From assembly GCA_900549885.1 (NCBI GenBank), contig URQA01000052.1:1-15666 (forward strand): a DNA stretch of 15,666 bases, in the 5' to 3' direction. Origin of the DNA: an uncultured Eubacteriales bacterium. Lineage in GTDB: Bacteria; Bacillota; Clostridia; Oscillospirales; Oscillospiraceae. Below are positions 1-6,654 of this stretch, in pieces (position 1 is the first letter of the stretch; the number at the start of each line of letters is the position of its first letter). Both the position numbers and the translations under genes were made by a program. The notes below the pieces were generated by a model. It was given only the letters and a program-made list of their open reading frames with translations, searched no databases and had not been told where the DNA came from.

Positions 1-446
1 TGGACGTGTCCATTCAGGCCCAGGTGCTCAACCTGCTACAAGATCTGCAGAAGGACCTGGGATTGACTTATATGTTTATCACTCATGATATGTCTGTGGT
101 CAAGCACATCTCTGACGATATCATCGTCATGTATCTGGGCCAGATTGTAGAGAAAAGCCCGGCCAAGGAACTATTTACCAAACAGTACCATCCCTATACC
201 CAAGCGCTCCTCTCCGCCATCCCTGTACCCTCTCTACACAATCGCAGAGAGAAAATTGTGATCAAAGGAGAGCTGTCCTCACCCATCAATCCGGAGAACC
301 GGTGCCGATTTGCCGGACGGTGCGCCTATTGTACGGAAGGGTGCAAAACTAAACCTGCACCAAAGCTGGTGGAAGTCTCGCCAAACCATTTCGTGGCCTG
401 CCACCGCTCGGCGGAGCTGGTGGATAAGCTGAATAAAAACAACTGA
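1..446 (+). CDS. Opp/Dpp-type ABC transporter ATP-binding subunit, C-terminal part (5' truncated by window edge)
   Basis: This is the C-terminal portion of an ATPase that energises uptake of oligopeptides or similar solutes at the inner face of the membrane. The open frame enters from the left edge (first full codon at base 3), so the Walker A, signature and Walker B motifs lie outside. The visible part opens with the D-loop tail DVSIQAQV, followed by the H-loop (FITHD) whose His contacts the ATP gamma-phosphate. The C-terminus is the oligopeptide/dipeptide extension, with a Cys-rich stretch (CRFAGRCAYCTEGC, then a later VACH). That extension is typical of OppD/OppF/DppD/DppF and separates this protein from sugar-type ABC ATPases. 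The GTG at base 6 is internal, not a start. The gene ends 14 bp before a substrate-binding lipoprotein, so both probably belong to one import system whose permeases lie upstream. Assignment to OppF/DppF rather than OppD/DppD is not possible from this fragment. Confidence 0.93.
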   Translation, partial: DVSIQAQVLNLLQDLQKDLGLTYMFITHDMSVVKHISDDIIVMYLGQIVEKSPAKELFTKQYHPYTQALLSAIPVPSLHNRREKIVIKGELSSPINPENRCRFAGRCAYCTEGCKTKPAPKLVEVSPNHFVACHRSAELVDKLNKNN

Positions 447-460
447 ACGGAGGAGAACAC

Positions 461-2080
461 ATGAAATCCAAGAAAGCCCTTGCTCTGGCGCTTGTCTGTG
501 CGCTGGCCCTATCTGTCCTAGCCGGATGTACCAGCGGCCAGCAGCCTTCTGACACCCCCGGCACCTCCAATGACCCGGGCACCAACACCAACGAGCCCGT
601 AGATAATCCCAACCTTGTCCCTGCGGAGGGCACTTCGGAAGAAACCTTGAAGGTCGCCTGTGACGGCGAACCCACCTCCATTTTCCCCAACTATGTCACG
701 AATAAGACCAGCAACCGAGTGGACAGCTGCCTGTTCGATACCCTGGTTCGCTGGAATGATGAGACCAAGACCGCGGAGCCCTCTCTGGCCACCAAGTGGG
801 AGCAGATTGACGATTTGCACTGGCAGTTTACCCTGCGGGACGACGTCTACTTCACCAACGGTGAGAAGTTGACCGCCAATGACGTTATCGCCTCCCTCCA
901 GGCCTCCTACGACTATACGCTGAACCACTATACTTTGTGGCTCGACCCCGCTGAATGCGAGGTGGTGGATGACACCACCGTTATCATCGGCCTGTCCCGT
1001 ATATATAACAACCTCCCTGAAATCTTGGGCTGCACCTACTATGCTATTTTCTCCGCCAAGGCATTTGAAGAAGTGGGCAATGATGAGACCGTTTTTGCGG
1101 TCAATCCTGTGGGCTCCGGTCCCTACAAGCTGGAGTCCTGGGAGACCGGATCCAAGCTGACTCTGGTCCGCAATGACGACTATTGGGGAGAACTGCCCTA
1201 CTACAAGTACATCGAGTTTTCCTTTATCAGCGATCCCGTGGCCCGCGTCAACGCCCTAGAGGCCGGAGACGTTCAGCTGGCATTCAACATTCCTACCGCG
1301 CAGATTGAGGAGCTACAGGGCTATGACAACCTGTACGTCAATATCTATGAGCAAAATGTGGGCGTACCCATCTGGTTAACCATGAAGAATACTCCTTCCC
1401 TTCAGGATGAGAACGTCCGCAAAGCTATTTTCTTGGCTATCGACAAGGAACTGTTGGTGCAGGCGGCCTATGGCGGCTACGGAACCGCCTCCCATTCCTC
1501 TGTGACTGGCCAATCTTCCCCTTATTACTTTGAGTCTGAAACCTATGCCCAAGATGTGGAGACCGCTAAGCAGCTGATTGCTGACTCCGGCTGGTCCGCT
1601 GAGGATTTGACCTACACCACCTACGCCGTGAACGGCGGAAGCACAGCGCATTACGAGGTGTTAAAGGCCCAACTGGACGCCATCGGCGTGACCCTCAATA
1701 TCGAAACGGTGGACCTGACCGTCATGCTGGAGCACTCCTGGGTCGGCGAAATTCCCATCGGCTTTGCCGAAAACGACAACTGGGACGTGGGACGGATGCT
1801 GGAGTTTGCCGACTCCCGAATCGAGACCTCCTGGAACGCCTATGTGGGCGAGGGTGAGGAGGAGCTCCACGCCCTGATCGACGCCGCCTGGGCCGCCTCT
1901 GACGAGGAGCGGTACGATGCCTACGCCGCTGTCCAGCAATGGCTGAGCGACCACTATGTTTGCACCAATCTCTGTGATGTGGTTATGCCCGATGCCTGGG
2001 CAGCCAATCTCACCGGCGTGGTCTACGACGCCCATTGCTGGCCGAATATCTACAATGTCCGTCCTCTGGTTGAGCAATAA
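461..2080 (+). CDS. ABC transporter substrate-binding lipoprotein, SBP_bac_5 (Opp/Dpp/Nik) family
   Basis: This is the extracytoplasmic solute receptor for the ABC importer whose ATPase ends just upstream. The 539-residue protein begins with a lipoprotein signal: basic MKSKK, a hydrophobic stretch, then the lipobox L20-A21-G22-C23, so Cys23 should be lipidated. A Thr/Ser/Pro/Gly/Asn-rich linker (about 24-57) leads to the mature fold. The segment around residues 95-135 (LVRWNDETKTAEPSLATKWEQ, then WQFTLRDDVYFTNGEKLTANDV) is the hallmark of the family-5 binding proteins, as is GSGPYKLESW further on. Length is normal for the family. A GGAGG site lies about 8 bp before the ATG. Family members bind peptides, nickel, opines or oligosaccharides, so the ligand cannot be read from the fold. 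Because pentulose-phosphate genes follow, a sugar derivative or glycoside is my inference. Confidence 0.95.
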   Translation: MKSKKALALALVCALALSVLAGCTSGQQPSDTPGTSNDPGTNTNEPVDNPNLVPAEGTSEETLKVACDGEPTSIFPNYVTNKTSNRVDSCLFDTLVRWNDETKTAEPSLATKWEQIDDLHWQFTLRDDVYFTNGEKLTANDVIASLQASYDYTLNHYTLWLDPAECEVVDDTTVIIGLSRIYNNLPEILGCTYYAIFSAKAFEEVGNDETVFAVNPVGSGPYKLESWETGSKLTLVRNDDYWGELPYYKYIEFSFISDPVARVNALEAGDVQLAFNIPTAQIEELQGYDNLYVNIYEQNVGVPIWLTMKNTPSLQDENVRKAIFLAIDKELLVQAAYGGYGTASHSSVTGQSSPYYFESETYAQDVETAKQLIADSGWSAEDLTYTTYAVNGGSTAHYEVLKAQLDAIGVTLNIETVDLTVMLEHSWVGEIPIGFAENDNWDVGRMLEFADSRIETSWNAYVGEGEEELHALIDAAWAASDEERYDAYAAVQQWLSDHYVCTNLCDVVMPDAWAANLTGVVYDAHCWPNIYNVRPLVEQ

Positions 2081-2095
2081 TTGTTCGTGTTTCTT

Positions 2096-2133
2096 GGAAC
2101 CGGTTCGGCTTCTCTGCGGGGCCGGCCGGTTCC
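2096..2133 (+). terminator. Hairpin after the binding-protein gene (partial terminator or transcript-stabilising stem)
   Basis: An 8-bp perfect stem (GGAACCGG at 2096-2103 with CCGGTTCC at 2126-2133) encloses a further 4-bp stem (CGGC 2106-2109 with GCCG 2121-2124). The run after it is only CTTTCC, so it is a weak intrinsic terminator at best. Its position right after the binding-protein gene, with the operon continuing downstream, fits the common arrangement in which a stem protects the abundant binding-protein transcript and reduces read-through into the enzymes. That role is inference. Confidence 0.5.
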
Positions 2134-2172
2134 TTTCCAGTTAGGGCTGGCCCGGTGAAGAGGATGAGATTT

Positions 2173-2838
2173 ATGAAGCTTTTTTCAAAGACGCCCCTGA
2201 ACACCCCAGGCAAGCGGGAGGAAAATCGGCGAAAGGGGCACAAATGGCCCTTGTCAAAACGCTACTTTGACGATTTCGAGGTGGAAGTGACCCTGGACAG
2301 CAGGGGAAGAGCCAAGCGAAACTTGGTGTATATCGGAGATACCTACACCGCTTTGGTACCTGACGCGGTGTTCCGCCGGAGAAAATGGAGCTTCCTTCTG
2401 CTGGCTGTTCTCTGTGCGGGGATTTTTGTCGGGGCAAACAGCGTCAACGTGTCCAGTAATCGGGAAGGGGTACTGGCCGCACTGGGGGTGCTGGCGGTAA
2501 TCCCCCTATTCCTGGTATGCTACGCCTGTGTGTACCGACTTTGCAAGCCCCCAACACTGCAGCGCATGGAATATATTGAGGCATCCATGTTCCTGAAATT
2601 CGGCGGGTTCCTTTTGGCGTTGCTTGGGATTGTGCTCTTTGTATGGCACGGCGTTTTCTCTCTGCGCCATGCGCTCCCTTCAGAGGTGGGCCGGGAGCTG
2701 TCCGTCACCGCCGCCTGGGGCCTGATGGCGGGCAGCGCCATATACCTCTGGATTGCCGAGCTGACGACGGAGTATTGCCAACGAAACCGGGAGGGCGCTG
2801 TAATCCACCGGGAACATTTCAAAAGAAGCGGAGGATAG
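2173..2838 (+). CDS. Four-helix integral membrane protein of unknown function
   Basis: I do not recognise this family. The 221-residue protein has a soluble, basic N-terminal region (about 1-70, including FDDFEVEVTLDSRGRAKRNL) and then four hydrophobic segments near residues 72-90, 100-123, 138-160 and 177-194, ending in a short polar tail. No signal peptide, transporter signature or catalytic motif is visible. The frame is open from a GTG at 2155. I prefer the ATG at 2173 because AAGAGG at 2158-2163 sits 9 bp before it. The stop is 2 bp before the next start, so it is co-transcribed with the lactonase-like gene. Placement between the binding protein and cytosolic enzymes suggests a membrane accessory of the uptake system, but nothing in the sequence proves that. 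Confidence 0.75.
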   Translation: MKLFSKTPLNTPGKREENRRKGHKWPLSKRYFDDFEVEVTLDSRGRAKRNLVYIGDTYTALVPDAVFRRRKWSFLLLAVLCAGIFVGANSVNVSSNREGVLAALGVLAVIPLFLVCYACVYRLCKPPTLQRMEYIEASMFLKFGGFLLALLGIVLFVWHGVFSLRHALPSEVGRELSVTAAWGLMAGSAIYLWIAELTTEYCQRNREGAVIHREHFKRSGG

Positions 2839-2840
2839 AC

Positions 2841-3881
2841 ATGGGTCGGGAATCCTATTATGCATTTATCGGGACAAATTCTGTCCGCGGCAGCCGGGGA
2901 ATCTACACCCTCCGAATCGACGCGGAGACTGGCATAGCCAAGATTATGTCTACGGCGCCTGCGTACAACACAGGCTGTTTGGCATTGAGCCAGGATGGGG
3001 GAAACCTCTATGCCGCGGCAGAGGGAATGACCTTTGACGGCTATGCCGATGGGGGCGTAATGGCCTTCCGGGTAAACCAGGATGGCAGCCTGCACCGGCT
3101 GAACGGCCAGCGCAGCTATGGTCAGCGCACCTGCTGTGTGGCGGTAGATCGGGAAAAGAAAAACGTATATGCGTGTAATTTCTATAAGGGAACCTGGAGT
3201 GCGTACGCACTCCAGGAAAATGGAGCCCTGTCACCGGCCAGGCTGGTGGTGGCGCCGCCAGAGGCCTCCGCTTGGAAGGCACTGCACTGTATTGGGACCA
3301 TTGAAGAGGACTATGTTGGGGTGATCTCCCTGGCAGAGTGCGCCCTTGTGGTTTATCGCGGCGACACCGGCGTGCGTGTGACCAGCTTCTCTTTTCCGCA
3401 CAATCCCTTTCCCCGGTATTTTGCCGCCGTAGACGACACCATTTACGCTATGATGCAGTCACCGGATGAGATTTATGTCTTTCAAAGTCATCTGAAAGAA
3501 AATGGGGGCTTGGAGCTGATTCAAAAAGTCCGCCTGCTGGATGACGCCCATCCCGCCATACCCGCCACCAGCACCATCCGGGTGACCCCGGACCGAAAGC
3601 TGGTGTTGGCGGCAAACCGCCCCAGCAATACGATTACGGTCTATACCCGGAACCCCAATGGAACGCTGACCCCGGAACGCGTGGCGGAAATCCCAGGCAA
3701 CGGCCCCCGGGATTTCAACATCTCAGGGGATGGGGCGCTGGTGGTCGCCGCGATGCAGCATTCAGACGAGGTGTTTGTCCTGAAGCTGGATGCATATGAA
3801 AAGACTCTGATACCAGTTGGCCAGGCTGTCAAGGTACCCTCACCAGCAGCAGTGGCTGTCAGTGGGAGGCTTTCGACATGA
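2841..3881 (+). CDS. Lactonase-family seven-bladed beta-propeller protein (6-phosphogluconolactonase/CMLE-like), cytosolic
   Basis: This 346-residue protein belongs to the Pgl/carboxymuconate-cyclase propeller family, in which characterised members open or form sugar-acid or muconate lactones. Repeated blade motifs are visible: GIYTLRIDAETG (20-31), NTGCLALSQDGGNLYAA (43-59), GVMAFRVNQDGSL (72-84), STIRVTPDRKLVLAANRPSNTITVY (244-268), and the closing blade GNGPRDFNISGDGALVV (287-302). The central catalytic region looks altered. The usual GPRH...NE pattern reads FPRYF (R192 kept, His changed to Tyr193) and AMMQ (Glu position apparently Gln206), although a His is kept at H149. There is no signal peptide. 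The frame is open further upstream, but the ATG at 2841 follows GGAGG closely and begins the fold. The stop overlaps the next start by 4 bp (ATGA), indicating translational coupling. Sugar-lactone processing fits the context but is inference. Confidence 0.85.
   Translation: MGRESYYAFIGTNSVRGSRGIYTLRIDAETGIAKIMSTAPAYNTGCLALSQDGGNLYAAAEGMTFDGYADGGVMAFRVNQDGSLHRLNGQRSYGQRTCCVAVDREKKNVYACNFYKGTWSAYALQENGALSPARLVVAPPEASAWKALHCIGTIEEDYVGVISLAECALVVYRGDTGVRVTSFSFPHNPFPRYFAAVDDTIYAMMQSPDEIYVFQSHLKENGGLELIQKVRLLDDAHPAIPATSTIRVTPDRKLVLAANRPSNTITVYTRNPNGTLTPERVAEIPGNGPRDFNISGDGALVVAAMQHSDEVFVLKLDAYEKTLIPVGQAVKVPSPAAVAVSGRLST
3193..3216. repeat. 24-bp perfect palindrome inside the lactonase-like gene
   Basis: The 12 bases CCTGGAGTGCGT at 3193-3204 are followed immediately by their exact reverse complement, 3205-3216, with no spacer. 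In RNA this would fold as a 10-bp stem with a GUAC tetraloop. It lies in the codons for residues 118-126 of the lactonase-like protein. Confidence 0.9.
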
Positions 3882-4624
3882 ACGACCTGGAACGACGGCT
3901 TCAAAAGCTGGAAGCGCAAAACAGCGCCCTTGAGCGGCAACTGTCGGAGCTGCGGGCCCGGGCGGAAATTGCCGATCTCATGGGGCGGTACGCGGTGTAT
4001 TATGGCGCGGGATGGGGTGAGCGCATCGTCTCGGAGCTGTGGAGCCGGGATGAAGAAAATGTCAGCCTGGAATACGGGGCCTCTGGCATTTATACCGGCC
4101 GGTGGAAGATTGAGACGTTCTATCTTAACCAGGTCCTCCCCGGCCGGTTGGATACCATCGCCTTCTCCTCCCCCGCCCTGATTATGGAACCCGATGGGAC
4201 TGCCGTCAGGGGGAGCTGGACGGCGCTGGGCACCCAGACTGACGCCGGTGATTTGGGGCCTGTCCCGGTCACGGAAGAAAGCAACCGCCGGGCTTTGTTC
4301 TCCAGCCGTACCTCCGACGGAAAGGAATACCGGGCGGAGGTGGTGCTCCAGCGGTATGAGGTGACGTTTCACAGGGAAGATGGCCTTTGGAGAATTTACC
4401 ATCTGCATGTGCTGGAGTATTTTCGCTGTCCCTATGGCAGAGACTGGGTATCTTACGCCCAAGAGCGGTTTGCATCGGACGGCGTGTGGCTGGAGTCGAT
4501 GTTTGACACATCTATGGCGCTGCCGCCGGAAGCTCACGGGGAAAACCTGCCCAGCCAGTCCACCAGCAGCCACTGGCAGTATACAGTGGACGGCCAATCC
4601 GGTCAACAAACGTCGATGCTTTGA
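3878..4624 (+). CDS. NTF2/SnoaL-like protein with N-terminal coiled coil
   Basis: The 248-residue protein starts with a heptad-rich helix (about 1-30, LERRLQKLEAQNSALERQLSEL) that should dimerise. It then shows EIADLMGRYAVYYGAGWGERI, the typical helix opening of SnoaL-like nuclear-transport-factor-2 folds. The rest (about 50-200) alternates strands as expected for that cone-shaped domain, with VLQRYEVTFHREDGLWRIYH as a typical late hairpin. The aromatic tail (SSHWQYTVDG) resembles the tails of many SnoaL-like proteins. Family members include polyketide cyclases, ketosteroid isomerases and bile-acid dehydratases (BaiE). Here the Asp usually found just after the opening Tyr appears to be missing, so activity cannot be assigned. 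It overlaps the lactonase-like gene by 4 bp, which implies coupled synthesis and possibly a shared substrate. An isomerase or dehydratase acting on the imported compound is the natural guess. Confidence 0.72.
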   Translation: MNDLERRLQKLEAQNSALERQLSELRARAEIADLMGRYAVYYGAGWGERIVSELWSRDEENVSLEYGASGIYTGRWKIETFYLNQVLPGRLDTIAFSSPALIMEPDGTAVRGSWTALGTQTDAGDLGPVPVTEESNRRALFSSRTSDGKEYRAEVVLQRYEVTFHREDGLWRIYHLHVLEYFRCPYGRDWVSYAQERFASDGVWLESMFDTSMALPPEAHGENLPSQSTSSHWQYTVDGQSGQQTSML

Positions 4625-4649
4625 TCGCGGCCGCACAAAGAAAGGAAGC

Positions 4650-4664
4650 ATGATGCTGCAATGA
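4650..4664 (+). other. Possible four-codon leader cistron coupled to the next gene's start
   Basis: The best ribosome site before the YiaL-like gene (AAAGGA at 4641-4646) is 14 bp from that gene's ATG at 4661. It is well placed for ATG codons at 4650 or 4653, which open a tiny frame (Met-Met-Leu-Gln-stop) in another phase. Its TGA (4662-4664) overlaps the real ATG as ATGA, the standard layout for termination-reinitiation. Only spacing supports it. Confidence 0.3.
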
Positions 4665-5116
4665 TTACCAATAACCTGTCCAGGCTTGACCGCTACGATT
4701 ATCACAACAAGCGCTTTCAGTCGGCATTCGACTTTCTCCGCAACAGCGATCTGCTCTCGCTCACGCCAGGCACCGAGATCTCTGTGGGCGACGGGGTGCT
4801 GGCAAAAATCCAGGAATATACCACTGACCCGGAAGAAACCAGAAAATTTGAAACCCACCGGGATTACTTTGATATCCAGTTTGTCGTCAGGGGCGAAGAG
4901 TTTGTGGGAATTGTTCCCGCAGCGGATCTGATCCCGGACGGGGAGTATGACGAAGCCACTGACATTCAGTATTACCGCAATCCGCCCAGACACGGCGGAG
5001 CGGTGCTCCGGGACGGCGATTTTGTCATTGTGCCGCCGGAAGACGCCCATCGCCCCAACTGCCAGGCCAACGGCCCCTGCGTGGTACGCAAAATCGTGGT
5101 CAAGGTCAAGGTGTAA
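4661..5116 (+). CDS. YhcH/YjgK/YiaL (DUF386) family protein, probable sugar anomerase-type accessory
   Basis: This 151-residue single-domain protein has the family signatures FETHRDYFDIQFVVRGEE (63-80) and PPEDAHRPN (125-133), plus the closing KIVVKVKV. The fold is a cupin-like beta-barrel, with probable metal ligands among Glu64, His66 and His130 (family knowledge plus visible conservation). Relatives include E. coli YhcH/NanQ, reported to speed sialic-acid anomer conversion, EbgC, and YiaL in the 2,3-diketo-L-gulonate/L-xylulose (yia) operon. The neighbours here are LyxK-, SgbU- and SgbE-like genes, so the YiaL comparison is the closest by context. A role in presenting the right sugar anomer or open-chain form to the kinase is inferred. 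It ends 3 bp before the kinase start. A shadow frame crosses its start, and the leader layout there is noted separately. Confidence 0.9.
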   Translation: MITNNLSRLDRYDYHNKRFQSAFDFLRNSDLLSLTPGTEISVGDGVLAKIQEYTTDPEETRKFETHRDYFDIQFVVRGEEFVGIVPAADLIPDGEYDEATDIQYYRNPPRHGGAVLRDGDFVIVPPEDAHRPNCQANGPCVVRKIVVKVKV

Positions 5117-5119
5117 GCC

Positions 5120-6631
5120 GTGGAGAAACAGTATGTACTCGGTCTGGACAACGGGGGGACGGTAACGAAAGCCGCGCTGTTTGACCTGGAAGGGCACGAG
5201 ATCTGTACGGCCGCCCGGAATACACCAGTGGTTTCCCCTAGGCCCGGATACATGGAGCGGGATATGGACGAGCTGTGGCAGGCCAATTGTGGCTGTATTC
5301 GCCAGGTGCTGCAGCAGTCCGGTATAGCGGCGGAATCCATCATTGGCGTGGCGGTATGCGGACATGGAAAGGGCCTGTACTTATGGGGCAAAGACAGCAG
5401 ACCTGCCTACCCAGGCATTGGATCCACGGACAATCGGGCCTGGCGGGTGACCGAGCAATGGTACCGTGATGGAACCTTTGAACGGGTCTATCCCCAAATC
5501 TGTCAGCGGCTTTTGCCCTGCCAGCAGGCGGCGCTGCTGCGGTGGATGAAGGACACGCGGCCAGAAGTCTACCGGAATATCCAATTTGTTTTTTCCGCCA
5601 AGGACTATATCCGCTTTCGCCTCACTGGGCAGGCATTCAGCGAAGCCACTGACATTTCCGGTTCAGGGCTGATGGATGTGAAAAACGGACGCTTTTGCCG
5701 GGATCTGCTGGAATCGCTGGGGATTGGTGAGGTCTATGATGCGCTGGCGCCGCTGAGGAATTCTAGCGATCTCTGCGGCCAGATTACCGACGCCGCGGCT
5801 TCCGCCACCGGCTTGCGTCCCGGCACTCCAGTGGCGGGAGGAATGTTTGATGTGGACGCCTGCGCCATTGCCAGCGCCGTGACCCGGCCGGGCCAGATCT
5901 GCACCATCACCGGCACTTGGAGCATCAATGAGTTTATCTCCGACCGTCCTATTCTGGGCACGGCCATCGCCATGAACTCCCTGTACGCTATCCCCGGCTA
6001 TTATTTGCTGGAAGAAAGCAGCGCCACCAGCGCCGGAAATCTGGAATGGATCATTCAAAACTGTATCGATACAAAAGGCCTGTCCGGAGGAGCTCTGTAC
6101 GACTATCTGGCGGAGTTGGCGCAGGGTGTGGACCCAGGGGACAGCGAAGTCTATTACCTGCCCTTCCTTTATGGCAGCAACGCCCATCCCCTGGCCAAGG
6201 CCTGTTTCGTTGGTATGACCAGCTATCATACGACGGCCCATATGGTGCGGGCCGTGTATGAGGGGGTAACCTATTCCCACCGGACTCATATTGACAAGCT
6301 GCTGACCGTGGCCCAAAAGCCGGAATGCATCCGCATGGCCGGAGGCGCAGTAAACTCCGGATTCTGGGTGCGGATGTTTGCCGATGTCCTCAACTGCCCC
6401 ATTGAGACCGTGACCGGCGTCAAAGAGTTGGGCGCTTTAGGCTGTGCCATGGCTGCCTGTGTGGCAGCGGGCGTCTACGCCAGCTATGAGCAAGCCGCCG
6501 CCAGCATGGTGCGAATCGCGCCGCCCGTTTTCCCAGATCGGGCCCTCCACGAAATTTACGAGAAAAAATATCAAAAGTACCGCGCCATTTCTCAGACCCT
6601 GGACGCTGTATGGCCAGAGTTTGCCGTGTGA
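5120..6631 (+). CDS. lyxK: FGGY-family L-xylulose kinase (LyxK/YiaP-like)
   Basis: This 503-residue FGGY carbohydrate kinase is predicted to use ATP to make L-xylulose-5-phosphate; E. coli LyxK also accepts 3-keto-L-gulonate. The N-terminal phosphate-binding loop is GLDNGGTVTKAALFD (8-22). The first domain continues with PRPGYMERDMDELWQ (40-54) and GHGKGLYLWG (81-90). The domain junction holds the putative catalytic base Asp244 in AGGMFDVDACA, followed by TGTWSINEF. The C-terminal ATPase domain has EESSATSAGNLEW, YLPFLYGSNA, YEGVTYSHRTHIDKL and AGGAVNSGFWVRM. These blocks follow remembered E. coli LyxK closely (SPQPGWAERDM, GGLFDVVSTA, TSSGNLEW, FLPFLYGSNA), more than xylulokinase or glycerol kinase. 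The start is GTG at 5120, with an AAGGTG site overlapping the upstream stop. Its neighbours encode the two epimerases that use its product, which supports the assignment. Confidence 0.9.
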   Translation: MEKQYVLGLDNGGTVTKAALFDLEGHEICTAARNTPVVSPRPGYMERDMDELWQANCGCIRQVLQQSGIAAESIIGVAVCGHGKGLYLWGKDSRPAYPGIGSTDNRAWRVTEQWYRDGTFERVYPQICQRLLPCQQAALLRWMKDTRPEVYRNIQFVFSAKDYIRFRLTGQAFSEATDISGSGLMDVKNGRFCRDLLESLGIGEVYDALAPLRNSSDLCGQITDAAASATGLRPGTPVAGGMFDVDACAIASAVTRPGQICTITGTWSINEFISDRPILGTAIAMNSLYAIPGYYLLEESSATSAGNLEWIIQNCIDTKGLSGGALYDYLAELAQGVDPGDSEVYYLPFLYGSNAHPLAKACFVGMTSYHTTAHMVRAVYEGVTYSHRTHIDKLLTVAQKPECIRMAGGAVNSGFWVRMFADVLNCPIETVTGVKELGALGCAMAACVAAGVYASYEQAAASMVRIAPPVFPDRALHEIYEKKYQKYRAISQTLDAVWPEFAV

Positions 6632-6654
6632 CGGCGCAGACGGCGGGAGGTGTG

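Noticed and set aside
3641..5365. A 574-codon open frame on the minus strand opposite the lactonase-like, SnoaL-like, YiaL-like and kinase genes
   Set aside because: It spans four well-supported overlapping genes, has no recognisable domain or ribosome site, and is low-complexity, as expected from antisense of GC-rich codons.
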